Origin: JAGVPT01 sp963717445
Lineage (GTDB): Bacteria > Bacteroidota > Ignavibacteria > UBA10030 > UBA8401
Reading direction: 5' to 3'
Assembly (NCBI GenBank): GCA_963717445.1
Contig: OY970334.1
Location: forward strand, 3,286,001-3,350,000
Length of the DNA stretch: 64,000 nt
In this document: piece by piece, positions 34,644-43,106 of the stretch
Position numbering within the stretch: position 1 is the first letter of the stretch
Layout: every line of letters begins with the position of its first letter
Position numbers and translations under genes: made by a program
Notes under the pieces: generated by a model
What the model saw: the letters and a program-made list of their open reading frames with translations, nothing else
Told to the model about the DNA's origin: nothing
Databases searched by the model: none

Positions 34644-34951
34644 CGATCATCGGGACAAAGCAAGCATCTGTAATTAATCTCATCAGAAGAAATGTTGGGC
34701 GCTCATTGGTCGCTCCTTGCAATTCTTAAGATATTTTCCGAATTAGTATTTACTCTATTCACCTTCTTCTCCTTTTGGAAAACGAACTGGATTATCCGTC
34801 CTTCGACTGATCGCTCGGTTTATTTGTTGGGAATGAGGTATTTTATTCCTATTTTTTGGGAAATGGCGCTTTCTGGAGTTCAATCTAGGAAAACCAAATA
34901 AAGAGATAAGCTTAAACCGCAGAAATTAATTGATTTTGATGTTGAATTTAT

Positions 34952-34966
34952 TGGCACAATCCTTGC
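34952..34966 (+). promoter_or_regulatory. Sigma-54 promoter of the cytochrome operon
   Basis: TGGCAC, five bases, TTGC: a full match to the conserved -24/-12 core. It lies 52 bases before the ATG at 35019, leaving a short leader. The same TGGCACAATCCTTG string occurs upstream of the porin/cytochrome operon at 43055. Confidence 0.75.
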
Positions 34967-35018
34967 CGAATTTTTCAACGTGTGGGTTAGTGTGCAAAAC
35001 AAAAGGTGCCTTTTTAGT

Positions 35019-37178
35019 ATGTTGATAAAAAGAAATGTTATCTGTCGAATACTCATTCTGCTTTTCATTACAGTAAAATTCTCACCTCTCCTCATTTCAC
35101 AAACGAAAGAAGATTGCCTTACCTGTCATTCCGACAGCACGTTAACAACTGAACGGAACGGGAAGACTATTTCGTTGTACATGGATGACCGGATACTTGC
35201 TCATTCAGCGCATAAAACATTTGTCTGTGTAGCGTGCCACACAGGTTTCGACCCGAACAATATTCCGCACAAAGAAAAGATCACGCCGGTTCAATGCCAG
35301 ACCTGTCACAAAAATGTAGAAGCGAAACATCCTTTTCATAGTACACTTCTCTCAAAAGCGGGCGCTGACGTTAGCAGGATGTGCAAGGAGTGCCACGGCA
35401 CACACAATGTCCAGTCGCCAAAAATTCCCGGAACAAAATTCAATTCCACCAATGTCGTTCAAAGCTGCGGCGAATGTCACAGCAAGGAAAAAGAAAAATA
35501 TTTGGAATCGGCTCACGGCAAAGCTTTATTTTCCGGAAACTTGAATGCGCCTACATGCGTCGTGTGTCATTCAAAAAATATCACGGAGGTAAAAGCGGAA
35601 GCCGATTCTGCCCAGTTGAAGATCGTGCAAGAACAGGTTTGTATTTCATGTCACGTGAAGAATAAACAAACGCCCGTGTATATGCCGACTGCAAACTTTG
35701 TCATGTCATACGAGCAAAGCGTGCATGGCATGGCGCTCAAGAACGGCAACGGGAGAGCTGCAAATTGTGTCGACTGCCACGGCAGCCACGGAATAAAAAA
35801 AGGGAGCGACCCGACATCATCGGTGAACAGGCTCAATATCCCGAACACGTGCGCAAAATGCCATGCCTCCATTGCCGAGGAATACAAGGGAAGCATACAC
35901 GGTTCGGCGTTTCTGGCGGGCAACAAGGATGTGCCGGTGTGTACCAATTGCCACGGTGAGCATAATATCCTCGCGCCGAAAAACCCAAACTCACCGGTTT
36001 CAAAACTTCACGTCTCCGCGCAGGTGTGCTCGCCCTGCCATAATTCGGTACGGCTCAGCGAAAAATTCGGGCTTGCTGCCGAACGAGGTCAAAGCTTCGA
36101 CAACAGTTACCACGGCCTTGCGACAAAGGCGGGGGACGTGGAGGTCGCGAACTGTGCGAGCTGCCATGGCGTTCATGATATTTTACCGTCGAGTAATCCG
36201 AAGTCGAGGGTGAACAAAGCGAATCTTGCCGTCACGTGCGGAAAATGCCATCCCGGAGCGAACGAGAATTTTACAAAAGACCCGGTGCATCTTATTGTGA
36301 CCGCGAAGGACAAGGATTTACTCTATTATGTTACATCGGGATATATTCTTCTCATCATCCTTACCATAGGCGGAATGTTTGCACATAATGCGTTGGATTT
36401 CGTAAAGAAATCGAAGCGAAAACTGCGCGTGAGAAGAGGAACAATCTACGAAGAAGACCTCGGCCACTCATTGTATGTCCGGATGACGTTGAATGAACGG
36501 TTGCAGCACGGCACGTTGATTGTCAGCTTTGTAACGCTTGTCATCACCGGCTTTATGTTGAAATTCCCCGACGCGTGGTGGGTGGCGCCGATTCGGTCAA
36601 TCAGTCCGGCAGTCTTCGAGATTCGCAGCCTGCTTCATCGAATCGCCGGTGTCGTATTGATTCTGGCAGGCCTGTATCATGTCTATTATATACTCTTTGT
36701 GCCGAGAGGAAGACAGCTCTTGCGTGATTTGCTTCCGAAGTTACAGGATGTTCACGACGCAATAGCTGTTGCGAAGTACAATCTCGGCATTAGTAAAGTG
36801 AAGCCGCAATTTGACCGGTTTAGTTACGTGGAGAAGAGCGAGTATTGGGCGTTAGTCTGGGGAACGGTAGTCATGGCGGGGACTGGGTTTATTCTTTGGT
36901 TCGATAATAAATTCCTCGGACTCATCGGAAAGCTCTGGTGGGATGTCGCGGGAGCAGTGCATTACTACGAGGCATGGCTCGCAACGCTCGCCATCGTGAT
37001 TTGGCATTTTTATTTTGTCATCTTTAACCCCGACGTGTACCCGATTAATCTTGCATTCCTTAAAGGAACGATCACGGAAGAAGAAATGCACGACGAACAT
37101 CCGCTGGAACTGCGCCGCATTAAAGCCGAAGAGATGAAACGGATTGAGGAAGAGGAGAAAGCGAAAAGTGAAAAGTGA
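35019..37178 (+). CDS. 13-haem cytochrome c fused to a cytochrome b561-type membrane domain
   Basis: 719 aa from ATG 35019; a GTG at 34980 would add 13 residues. After a signal sequence come 13 CxxCH motifs (from CLTCH to CGKCH, residues about 32-425). A membrane region of about five helices follows, with conserved histidines (RLQHGTLIVSFV, LHRIAGVVLILAGLYHVYY, HYYEAWLATLAIVIWHFYF), like a di-haem b561 subunit. The protein should move electrons between quinone in the membrane and periplasmic haems. The charged tail is cytoplasmic. It heads the cytochrome run behind a sigma-54 promoter. Confidence 0.9.
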   Translation: MLIKRNVICRILILLFITVKFSPLLISQTKEDCLTCHSDSTLTTERNGKTISLYMDDRILAHSAHKTFVCVACHTGFDPNNIPHKEKITPVQCQTCHKNVEAKHPFHSTLLSKAGADVSRMCKECHGTHNVQSPKIPGTKFNSTNVVQSCGECHSKEKEKYLESAHGKALFSGNLNAPTCVVCHSKNITEVKAEADSAQLKIVQEQVCISCHVKNKQTPVYMPTANFVMSYEQSVHGMALKNGNGRAANCVDCHGSHGIKKGSDPTSSVNRLNIPNTCAKCHASIAEEYKGSIHGSAFLAGNKDVPVCTNCHGEHNILAPKNPNSPVSKLHVSAQVCSPCHNSVRLSEKFGLAAERGQSFDNSYHGLATKAGDVEVANCASCHGVHDILPSSNPKSRVNKANLAVTCGKCHPGANENFTKDPVHLIVTAKDKDLLYYVTSGYILLIILTIGGMFAHNALDFVKKSKRKLRVRRGTIYEEDLGHSLYVRMTLNERLQHGTLIVSFVTLVITGFMLKFPDAWWVAPIRSISPAVFEIRSLLHRIAGVVLILAGLYHVYYILFVPRGRQLLRDLLPKLQDVHDAIAVAKYNLGISKVKPQFDRFSYVEKSEYWALVWGTVVMAGTGFILWFDNKFLGLIGKLWWDVAGAVHYYEAWLATLAIVIWHFYFVIFNPDVYPINLAFLKGTITEEEMHDEHPLELRRIKAEEMKRIEEEEKAKSEK

Positions 37179-37331
37179 AAAGTTAAAAGTTGTAGGTTGT
37201 AAGTTGTAAGTTAAATGCAGTAGACAGCGGACTCATGACTACGAACTAAGGACTCCGCACTAAGGACTCCGCGCTACGAACTTAATTCTTCATTTGCTTC
37301 TCTTTTTCTATAACGGTATTATCCAACAATC
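37179..37331. repeat. Low-complexity short-period repeats
   Basis: Runs of AGTGAAA/AAGTTAAA, GTTGTAAGTT and ACTAAGGACTCCGC units in succession. Similar word composition, on the other strand, occurs at 11882-11935. No regulatory signal is evident. Confidence 0.6.
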
Positions 37332-38819
37332 ATGAAGAGGCTCGTACCGAAATCGTTTTTTAACCCGACAAGTTTTGCAGGTGCGGCGCTTGCCATTGTT
37401 AGCTTCGGGCTGATTTTATTCCTCCTCCTTCTCGAAGCCTTCGCTGGCCATCAAAGTCCCTACATGGGAATCATCGCGTTCGTGATTCTTCCCGGATTTC
37501 TCCTCATGGGTCTCGCGATAGCCGTTGTCGGAATGGTGTTCGAACGGAAACGGGTGCATGTTTCAGAAAATCGTTTTCCCCGCATCGACCTCAACAATCC
37601 GCATCACCGGTCAATGTTTGCTTTCTTCTCGGGGCTTGTCATCATTCTACTTTTGTTTTCCGCGTTCGGAAGTTACCAAGCGTACCAGTACACAGAGTCG
37701 GTGCAATTCTGCGGCGAAGTTTGCCACAGCGTCATGAAGCCGGAGTACACCGCGTACCTGTATTCTCCCCACGCAAGGGTGTCCTGCGCCGAGTGCCATG
37801 TGGGATCGGGAGCGGACTGGTATGTGAAGTCGAAGCTCTCGGGTGCATACCAGGTGTATTCTGTTTTGTTTCACAAGTATTCGCAGCCCATCGAGACGCC
37901 GGTGAGAAATCTTCGTCCGGCGCAAGAGACGTGTGAGCATTGCCACTGGCCAAAACAATTCTATTCGGAAAAACAGGTTGTGAAACATTATTTTCTCTCC
38001 GATGAGAAGAATACCGAGTGGTGGATTTCCCTTCTGATGAAAATCGGCGGTGGGAACAGTGAATCCGGCCCGACCTCCGGAATTCACTGGCACATGAACA
38101 TCAGCAACAGGATTACGTATGTTGCTACCGATTCGCAGAGGCAGGTCATTCCATGGATCCAATCAAAAAGGCCGGACGGCACCGTCGTGACATATACTTC
38201 GACTGACGGTGGGTTGAGCGAAGAGCAGCTTAAAAACGGCGAAAAACGCCGGATGGACTGTATCGATTGCCATAACCGTCCCACGCATATTTATCGTCCG
38301 TCTAATGAATCGGTGAATGAGGCGATGACGCTGGGTTGGATCGATCCACGCATTCCGGCAATCAAAGCCACGGCCGTGGATGCGTTAGAAAAGCCGTACG
38401 CAACGCAAGCAGGGGCGATGGACAGTATCGGCATCTTCGTTCGCGAACAGTATGCAGAGCGATATCCCGACGTTGCTCGCTCGATGAAGGCCGACCTTGA
38501 CACTGCCATTGAGTGCATCAAACGAATATACAGCAGGAATTTCTTTCCAGAAATGCGAGTGTCGTGGAAACACTACCCCAACAATATAGGGCACCTCTAC
38601 TCGCCCGGCTGTTTCCGGTGCCACGACGGAAAGCACGTGGGCGATAACGGCAAGGTTCTCTCGCGAGATTGTAATACATGTCATGTGATTCTCGCGCAGA
38701 AGCTTGACCATGACATTCTTCGGGTGTCGTTGAACGGAGTCGAGTACCGCCATCCTGTCGATATCGGCGATGCTTGGAAACAAATGAATTGCAGCGATTG
38801 TCACAGCAGCGGGTCGTAA
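37332..38819 (+). CDS. NapC/NirT-like membrane cytochrome c with seven haem sites
   Basis: 495 aa. Three N-terminal hydrophobic segments (residues about 15-125) anchor a periplasmic domain. Haem motifs are CGEVCH (an unusual CX3CH), CAECH, CEHCH, CIDCH, CFRCH, CNTCH and CSDCH. The first three resemble the NapC/NrfH quinol dehydrogenase fold; the later ones form an extra C-terminal domain. It probably takes electrons from menaquinol. The Rieske protein gene lies 103 bases downstream, so the two likely work in the same chain. Confidence 0.88.
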   Translation: MKRLVPKSFFNPTSFAGAALAIVSFGLILFLLLLEAFAGHQSPYMGIIAFVILPGFLLMGLAIAVVGMVFERKRVHVSENRFPRIDLNNPHHRSMFAFFSGLVIILLLFSAFGSYQAYQYTESVQFCGEVCHSVMKPEYTAYLYSPHARVSCAECHVGSGADWYVKSKLSGAYQVYSVLFHKYSQPIETPVRNLRPAQETCEHCHWPKQFYSEKQVVKHYFLSDEKNTEWWISLLMKIGGGNSESGPTSGIHWHMNISNRITYVATDSQRQVIPWIQSKRPDGTVVTYTSTDGGLSEEQLKNGEKRRMDCIDCHNRPTHIYRPSNESVNEAMTLGWIDPRIPAIKATAVDALEKPYATQAGAMDSIGIFVREQYAERYPDVARSMKADLDTAIECIKRIYSRNFFPEMRVSWKHYPNNIGHLYSPGCFRCHDGKHVGDNGKVLSRDCNTCHVILAQKLDHDILRVSLNGVEYRHPVDIGDAWKQMNCSDCHSSGS

Positions 38820-38922
38820 TCGCATGACGTTGCTGAACATGGTCCCGATGTTTTGCTGCGCCGCAGCATCTGAAAAATGGAAACCGATTTTTCCGATAAT
38901 TTATTATTGCCTTGTGTGAATT

Positions 38923-39378
38923 ATGATTGAGCATCCCCCGATTCAACCTCAGCAATCGAAGAGAGATTTCCTCAAATACATTCTCGGCGGAAGTTTAGTT
39001 GTGTGGATCGGCACCATCCTGTACCCGGTCATCTCATACCTCAAGCCCCCGAGCCAGGCTGAAGTGGAAGTCAGCAGCGTGAAAGTCGGCAAGCTCTCCG
39101 ATATCGAAAAAGACAGCGGGACGATCGTGAAGTTCGGCAGTAAACCCGTGATTCTTCTTCGACTTGCGAGCGGGGAACTCCGCGCGTTTTCAGCAACGTG
39201 CACGCACCTCGAATGCACCGTTCAATACCGGAAAGATTTGGGGCTGATCTGGTGCGCATGTCACAACGGAAAGTACGACGTGAACGGCAGGAATGTTTCG
39301 GGACCGCCACCGCGTCCGTTGGATGAATACAACGTCAACATTCAAGGAGGGGAGGTCTTCATCTCCAAGAAATCATGA
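38923..39378 (+). CDS. Rieske 2Fe-2S protein of a bc-type complex
   Basis: 151 aa. One N-terminal membrane helix (residues about 20-40) precedes the Rieske domain. Cluster ligands are C93 and H95 in CTHLEC, and C113 and H114 in CACHNG; C98 and C111 can form the stabilising disulfide. It accepts electrons from quinol at the Qo site. Its stop overlaps the start of the cytochrome b gene by four bases (ATGA), so they are translated together. Confidence 0.95.
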   Translation: MIEHPPIQPQQSKRDFLKYILGGSLVVWIGTILYPVISYLKPPSQAEVEVSSVKVGKLSDIEKDSGTIVKFGSKPVILLRLASGELRAFSATCTHLECTVQYRKDLGLIWCACHNGKYDVNGRNVSGPPPRPLDEYNVNIQGGEVFISKKS

Positions 39379-40454
39379 AACAATCATTGAAGAAATGTTA
39401 TGACTGGTTGAATGAACGGGTCGAGTTGGATGACCTGATAAAATTCATGGGAAAGAAATACGTTCCGGTTCACCGTCATTCGGTTTGGTACTATTTTGGC
39501 GGCGTCTCGCTCTTTTTGTTTATCATTCAGGTCCTGACAGGAATTCTTTTATTGATGTACTATAAAGGGAGCGAGCAACTCGCGTTCGAAAGCATACAGT
39601 TTATCATGTCGAAGGTCCAATTTGGCTGGCTCATTCGGTCGATTCATAGCTGGACCGCGAACCTGTTCATCCTGACAATAATGATTCACATGTTCAGCGT
39701 GTTCTTCGAGAAATCGTACCGCAAGCCCCGTGAGCTTACCTGGTTCACCGGCATGTTGATGTTCTTTCTCGCGCTTGGCTTTGGGTTCAGCGGATACCTG
39801 TTGCCGTGGAATGAGCTTGCGTACTTCGCGACGAAGGTTGGCACGGATATCGCGGGCATTGTTCCGTTGGTTGGCAAACCAATGATGATTTTTCTGCGCG
39901 GTGGCGATGAGGTAACGGGCGCAACACTCTCACGGTTTTTTGGGTTTCACGTTGCGGTGTTTCCCGGGATTTTTACCGTACTCCTCGGTATTCATCTTCT
40001 TCTGGTGCAGCGGCAGGGAATGAGCGAGCCGTTGTCGCCGGAAAATGAACCGGCTGGCGAACGAAAGACCATGCCATTCTTCCCGAATTTTCTTTTGCGG
40101 GATTTGTTGCTATGGCTTATTGTGCTGAATCTGCTGGCAATTCTTGCGGTCTTCTTCCCGTGGGAATTAGGGAAAAAAGCGGATGCATTTGCCGCGGCCC
40201 CTGCGGGAATAAGACCGGAATGGTATTTCCTCTTCATGTTTCAGACACTGAAATACATTCCGGGAAAACTTTGGATTTTTGACGGCGAAGTGTTCGGGAT
40301 TATGCTGTTCGGCGTCGCCGGATTGCTCTGGATGCTTGTCCCGATCTGGGATAGAAAGAGCGCTCGAGGAGAGAAGAACCGCTTTATTACGTACATCGGG
40401 CTGTTTGTTATTTTCTACATGATAATTTTTACAATGATCGGATGGGCATCATGA
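39375..40454 (+). CDS. Cytochrome b of a bc-type quinol oxidase complex
   Basis: 359 aa. The N-terminal part is a b6-like four-helix domain with two histidine pairs for the b haems (HSWTANLFILTIMIHM and HVAVFPGIFTVLLGIH). The C-terminal helices resemble subunit IV, with the Qo-site motif PEWYFLF. It oxidises quinol with the Rieske protein. No cytochrome c1 or f gene is present; the 11-haem cytochrome encoded next, with an ATGA overlap, occupies that position. Confidence 0.95.
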   Translation: MKQSLKKCYDWLNERVELDDLIKFMGKKYVPVHRHSVWYYFGGVSLFLFIIQVLTGILLLMYYKGSEQLAFESIQFIMSKVQFGWLIRSIHSWTANLFILTIMIHMFSVFFEKSYRKPRELTWFTGMLMFFLALGFGFSGYLLPWNELAYFATKVGTDIAGIVPLVGKPMMIFLRGGDEVTGATLSRFFGFHVAVFPGIFTVLLGIHLLLVQRQGMSEPLSPENEPAGERKTMPFFPNFLLRDLLLWLIVLNLLAILAVFFPWELGKKADAFAAAPAGIRPEWYFLFMFQTLKYIPGKLWIFDGEVFGIMLFGVAGLLWMLVPIWDRKSARGEKNRFITYIGLFVIFYMIIFTMIGWAS

Positions 40455-41905
40455 AGATGCGCTTAGTTGTGTTGACTGCCGTATTGATGAGTGTGGCAAG
40501 CGCGGCATTTGCCGGCGACCAGTGCCTGACCTGTCACGAGGCGCTCGACGATGCGCCGTCGAAGTTGTTCAAACATGATGTTCACTTCAGGAAGGGTTTG
40601 TCGTGCGCGGATTGCCACGGCGGGAACTCGAAATCTGAGGACGCAGAAGTAGCAATGAACAAGAACGAAGGCTACATCGGTGCGCCAAAGGGAGACGAAA
40701 TTTCGAAAATGTGTGCGAGCTGTCATGCTGATCCGGAAGTCATGAGGCGGTACGGATCACAATTACCGACCGACCAATGGGAAAATCTTCAAGCGAGTGT
40801 CCACGGAAAACTTTCAACCAACGGAAAAGAACATATTCTGCAATGCACAACATGCCACTCGGCGCACGGAATCGTTTCGGTGAAAAGTCCGGCCTCACCC
40901 GTCTCCCCGTTACATGTGGTAAAAACGTGCACACAGTGCCATGCGAACGCTGTGTACATGCGAACCTACAACCCTTCATTGCCGGTCGACCAGCTCGATA
41001 AGTACAGGACGAGCGTACACGGTATCCGTAATGCAAAAGGCGACCCGCATACGGCGGAGTGCGTAAGCTGTCATGGCAGTCACGATATTCGTTCAGCGAA
41101 AGATGTAAAATCGAAAGTTTACCCAACGAATATTCCCGCGACATGTGCACACTGCCACAGCGACTCCGTCCTGATGAAAGCGTATAAGATTCCGACAGAT
41201 CAATTTGAAGAGTTTGCCAAAAGCGTTCACGGTATTGCTCTTCTACAGAAGAACGATGTATCTGCCCCCGCATGCAACAGTTGTCACGGCAATCACGGTG
41301 CCGCTCCCCCCGGCGTAGAATCGGTATCCAAAGTATGCGGGACATGCCATGCACTGAATGCCGATTTGTTCTCGTCCAGTCCGCACAAGAAAGCGTTCGA
41401 TGATCGTAAACTCCCTGAATGTGAAACGTGCCATGGAAACCACGGGATTCTTGGGGCGACGGATAAACTTCTTGGTGTGGCATCCGATGCGACATGCAGC
41501 CGGTGTCATACTGAAAGTAAAAGTGTGAAGGGCTTTCTCGTTGCGCGAACAATGCGCACGTTGATCGATAGTCTTGAATTTTCCGAGCAACATGCCGGGT
41601 TGCTGATCAATGAGGCTGAACAAAAGGGGATGGAAGTATCTGAGGCAAAGTTCACATTGCGTGATGCAAGGCAGGCATGGCTCGAATCACGAACGATGGT
41701 GCATTCGTTCAATGAAGAAAAATTCCATAATGTCGTGCAAAAGGGATTACTGGTCACTGCGACCGTCTCGGAACAAGCTACACAGGCGATCGATGAATAC
41801 TATTTCCGGCGTTACGGATTAGGGTTTGCGACTATCATCATCACCATTCTTGCTTCGTCATTGTATCTCTATATCAGGAGAATAGAACGAAGGCAGCGGA
41901 GCTAA
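40451..41905 (+). CDS. 11-haem cytochrome c, membrane-anchored, of the bc-type complex
   Basis: 484 aa from ATG 40451, which overlaps the cytochrome b stop (ATGA); ATG 40442 is an alternative. A signal peptide (LVVLTAVLMSVASAAFA) is followed by 11 CxxCH motifs from CLTCH to CSRCH. A helical region with no haem follows, then a C-terminal membrane helix (FATIIITILASSLYLYI) with a basic tail inside. The translational coupling with cytochrome b suggests it accepts electrons from the Rieske protein in place of cytochrome c1. Confidence 0.9.
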   Translation: MKMRLVVLTAVLMSVASAAFAGDQCLTCHEALDDAPSKLFKHDVHFRKGLSCADCHGGNSKSEDAEVAMNKNEGYIGAPKGDEISKMCASCHADPEVMRRYGSQLPTDQWENLQASVHGKLSTNGKEHILQCTTCHSAHGIVSVKSPASPVSPLHVVKTCTQCHANAVYMRTYNPSLPVDQLDKYRTSVHGIRNAKGDPHTAECVSCHGSHDIRSAKDVKSKVYPTNIPATCAHCHSDSVLMKAYKIPTDQFEEFAKSVHGIALLQKNDVSAPACNSCHGNHGAAPPGVESVSKVCGTCHALNADLFSSSPHKKAFDDRKLPECETCHGNHGILGATDKLLGVASDATCSRCHTESKSVKGFLVARTMRTLIDSLEFSEQHAGLLINEAEQKGMEVSEAKFTLRDARQAWLESRTMVHSFNEEKFHNVVQKGLLVTATVSEQATQAIDEYYFRRYGLGFATIIITILASSLYLYIRRIERRQRS

Positions 41906-42277
41906 CGGATCATCGTATGAATCGTGAATACCAAAAAGCTGCTTCTGAAGTTTTTCATGGCGCTGTTTCGCGATCACACTAATTCTCAATATCATCGTGG
42001 CTAAGGTAAAACCCTAATTGATTGAATGCCGCGGATCCTTCTCGGAAACCGACGAGTTGCGCTATCAGGGACAAAAAGAAGGGAATTATGCATGTTTACC
42101 ATTCTCATCATTGCAAATTTTGCTAATCATATCTTCTTGTATTTGAGATTGTGATTTCCAGAAATCCTTAAAAAGGGGGGAAATCCAGCGCCGTTCTCTC
42201 GGCACATTATTTGAGAGATAAATCGTTGAGGATTTGAACGGCAAAAAACTTCAAACCTAAAAGGAAAGAACCCTGAG
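41906..42277. other. Intergenic region between cytochrome genes
   Basis: About 370 bases without a convincing gene, tRNA or terminator. The AGGAAAG at about 42261 may be the ribosome binding region of the next gene. Confidence 0.4.
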
Positions 42278-42820
42278 ATGAAAAAATTAGTAGAGATGTT
42301 AGTGATGGTTGCGCTCGTCGCTCTTTTTGCTTTCCCATCAGTTGCACAGCACAAATACGTCGGAGTCGTAATGTGCTCCGCGTGCCATAGGACTGAGAAG
42401 GCAGGAAAGCAATTCGATATTTGGAAGGCATCGGCGCACGCCAGTGCATTTAAGGTACTCGAATCGCCGAAGGCAGATGACATTGCGAAAGCAAATGGTT
42501 TGAAAGTGAAAGCGTCCGAAGCCCCTGAATGCCTTAAGTGCCACGTAACGGGATACGGAGTAGACAAATCGCTTACGGCTGTTTTGAAGATGGAAGATGG
42601 AATTCAGTGTGAATCGTGTCACGGACCGGGATCAGACTACAAATCAATTCCGATTATGAAAGATAAAGCGAAAGCCGAAGCTGCGGGTTTGATTCTCGCT
42701 ACAGACGACCCAAAACTTTGCACACAATGTCACAATAGTAAGAGTCCGACATTCAAGGAGTTTAAGTACAAAGAGGCGTGGGAAAAGATTAAGCATCCTA
42801 TCCCTGTTGCCGCGAAATAA
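42278..42820 (+). CDS. Small tetrahaem cytochrome c (cytochrome c554-like)
   Basis: 180 aa with signal peptide (MVALVALFAFPSVA). Four haem motifs (CSACH, CLKCH, CESCH, CTQCH) and the spacing with ASAHASAF and ECLKCHVTGYG resemble the cytochrome c554 family of periplasmic electron carriers. No membrane anchor is present, so it is probably a soluble shuttle between the bc-type complex upstream and the cytochromes downstream. Hairpins ending in a terminator follow. Confidence 0.88.
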   Translation: MKKLVEMLVMVALVALFAFPSVAQHKYVGVVMCSACHRTEKAGKQFDIWKASAHASAFKVLESPKADDIAKANGLKVKASEAPECLKCHVTGYGVDKSLTAVLKMEDGIQCESCHGPGSDYKSIPIMKDKAKAEAAGLILATDDPKLCTQCHNSKSPTFKEFKYKEAWEKIKHPIPVAAK

Positions 42821-42920
42821 AGTGTATTCGCTCCATCCTTGGAGCGATACTTCCCCCGCCGGTAACCTACATACCGGCGTTTATCCCACGAGGCTCGGCA
42901 AAGCCTCCAGACCGCAAAAC

Positions 42921-42960
42921 AATCCCGCTTCGTCTTCTGATGAAGCGGGATTCCTATTTT
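42921..42960 (+). terminator. Terminator after the tetrahaem cytochrome
   Basis: An 11-base stem (AATCCCGCTTC / GAAGCGGGATT) and a short T-rich tail. Two smaller hairpins precede it (CGCTCCA/TGGAGCG and CGCCGGTA/TACCGGCG, about 42830-42880). It closes the first cytochrome unit. Confidence 0.75.
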
Positions 42961-43054
42961 ATAGAAGGGGCGTAATCTATTCTTGATACTTGGAAGGAAG
43001 TTCGGCATAATTACATAAAATCGAAGAAAATGAAAGAAAATTTGTAAGTATGAA

Positions 43055-43069
43055 TGGCACAATCCTTGT
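43055..43069 (+). promoter_or_regulatory. Sigma-54 promoter of the barrel/cytochrome operon
   Basis: TGGCAC, five bases, TTGT, one base off the -12 consensus. The element shares TGGCACAATCCTTG with the site at 34952. It lies 37 bases before the ATG at 43107. Confidence 0.7.
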
Positions 43070-43106
43070 CTTTATTCCCACCACATGAGTAAAGGGAATT
43101 GCCGCT

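Noticed and set aside
34692..34901. 69-codon hydrophobic frame before the cytochrome operon
   Set aside because: It lies in AT-rich DNA where such frames arise by chance, and has no binding site.
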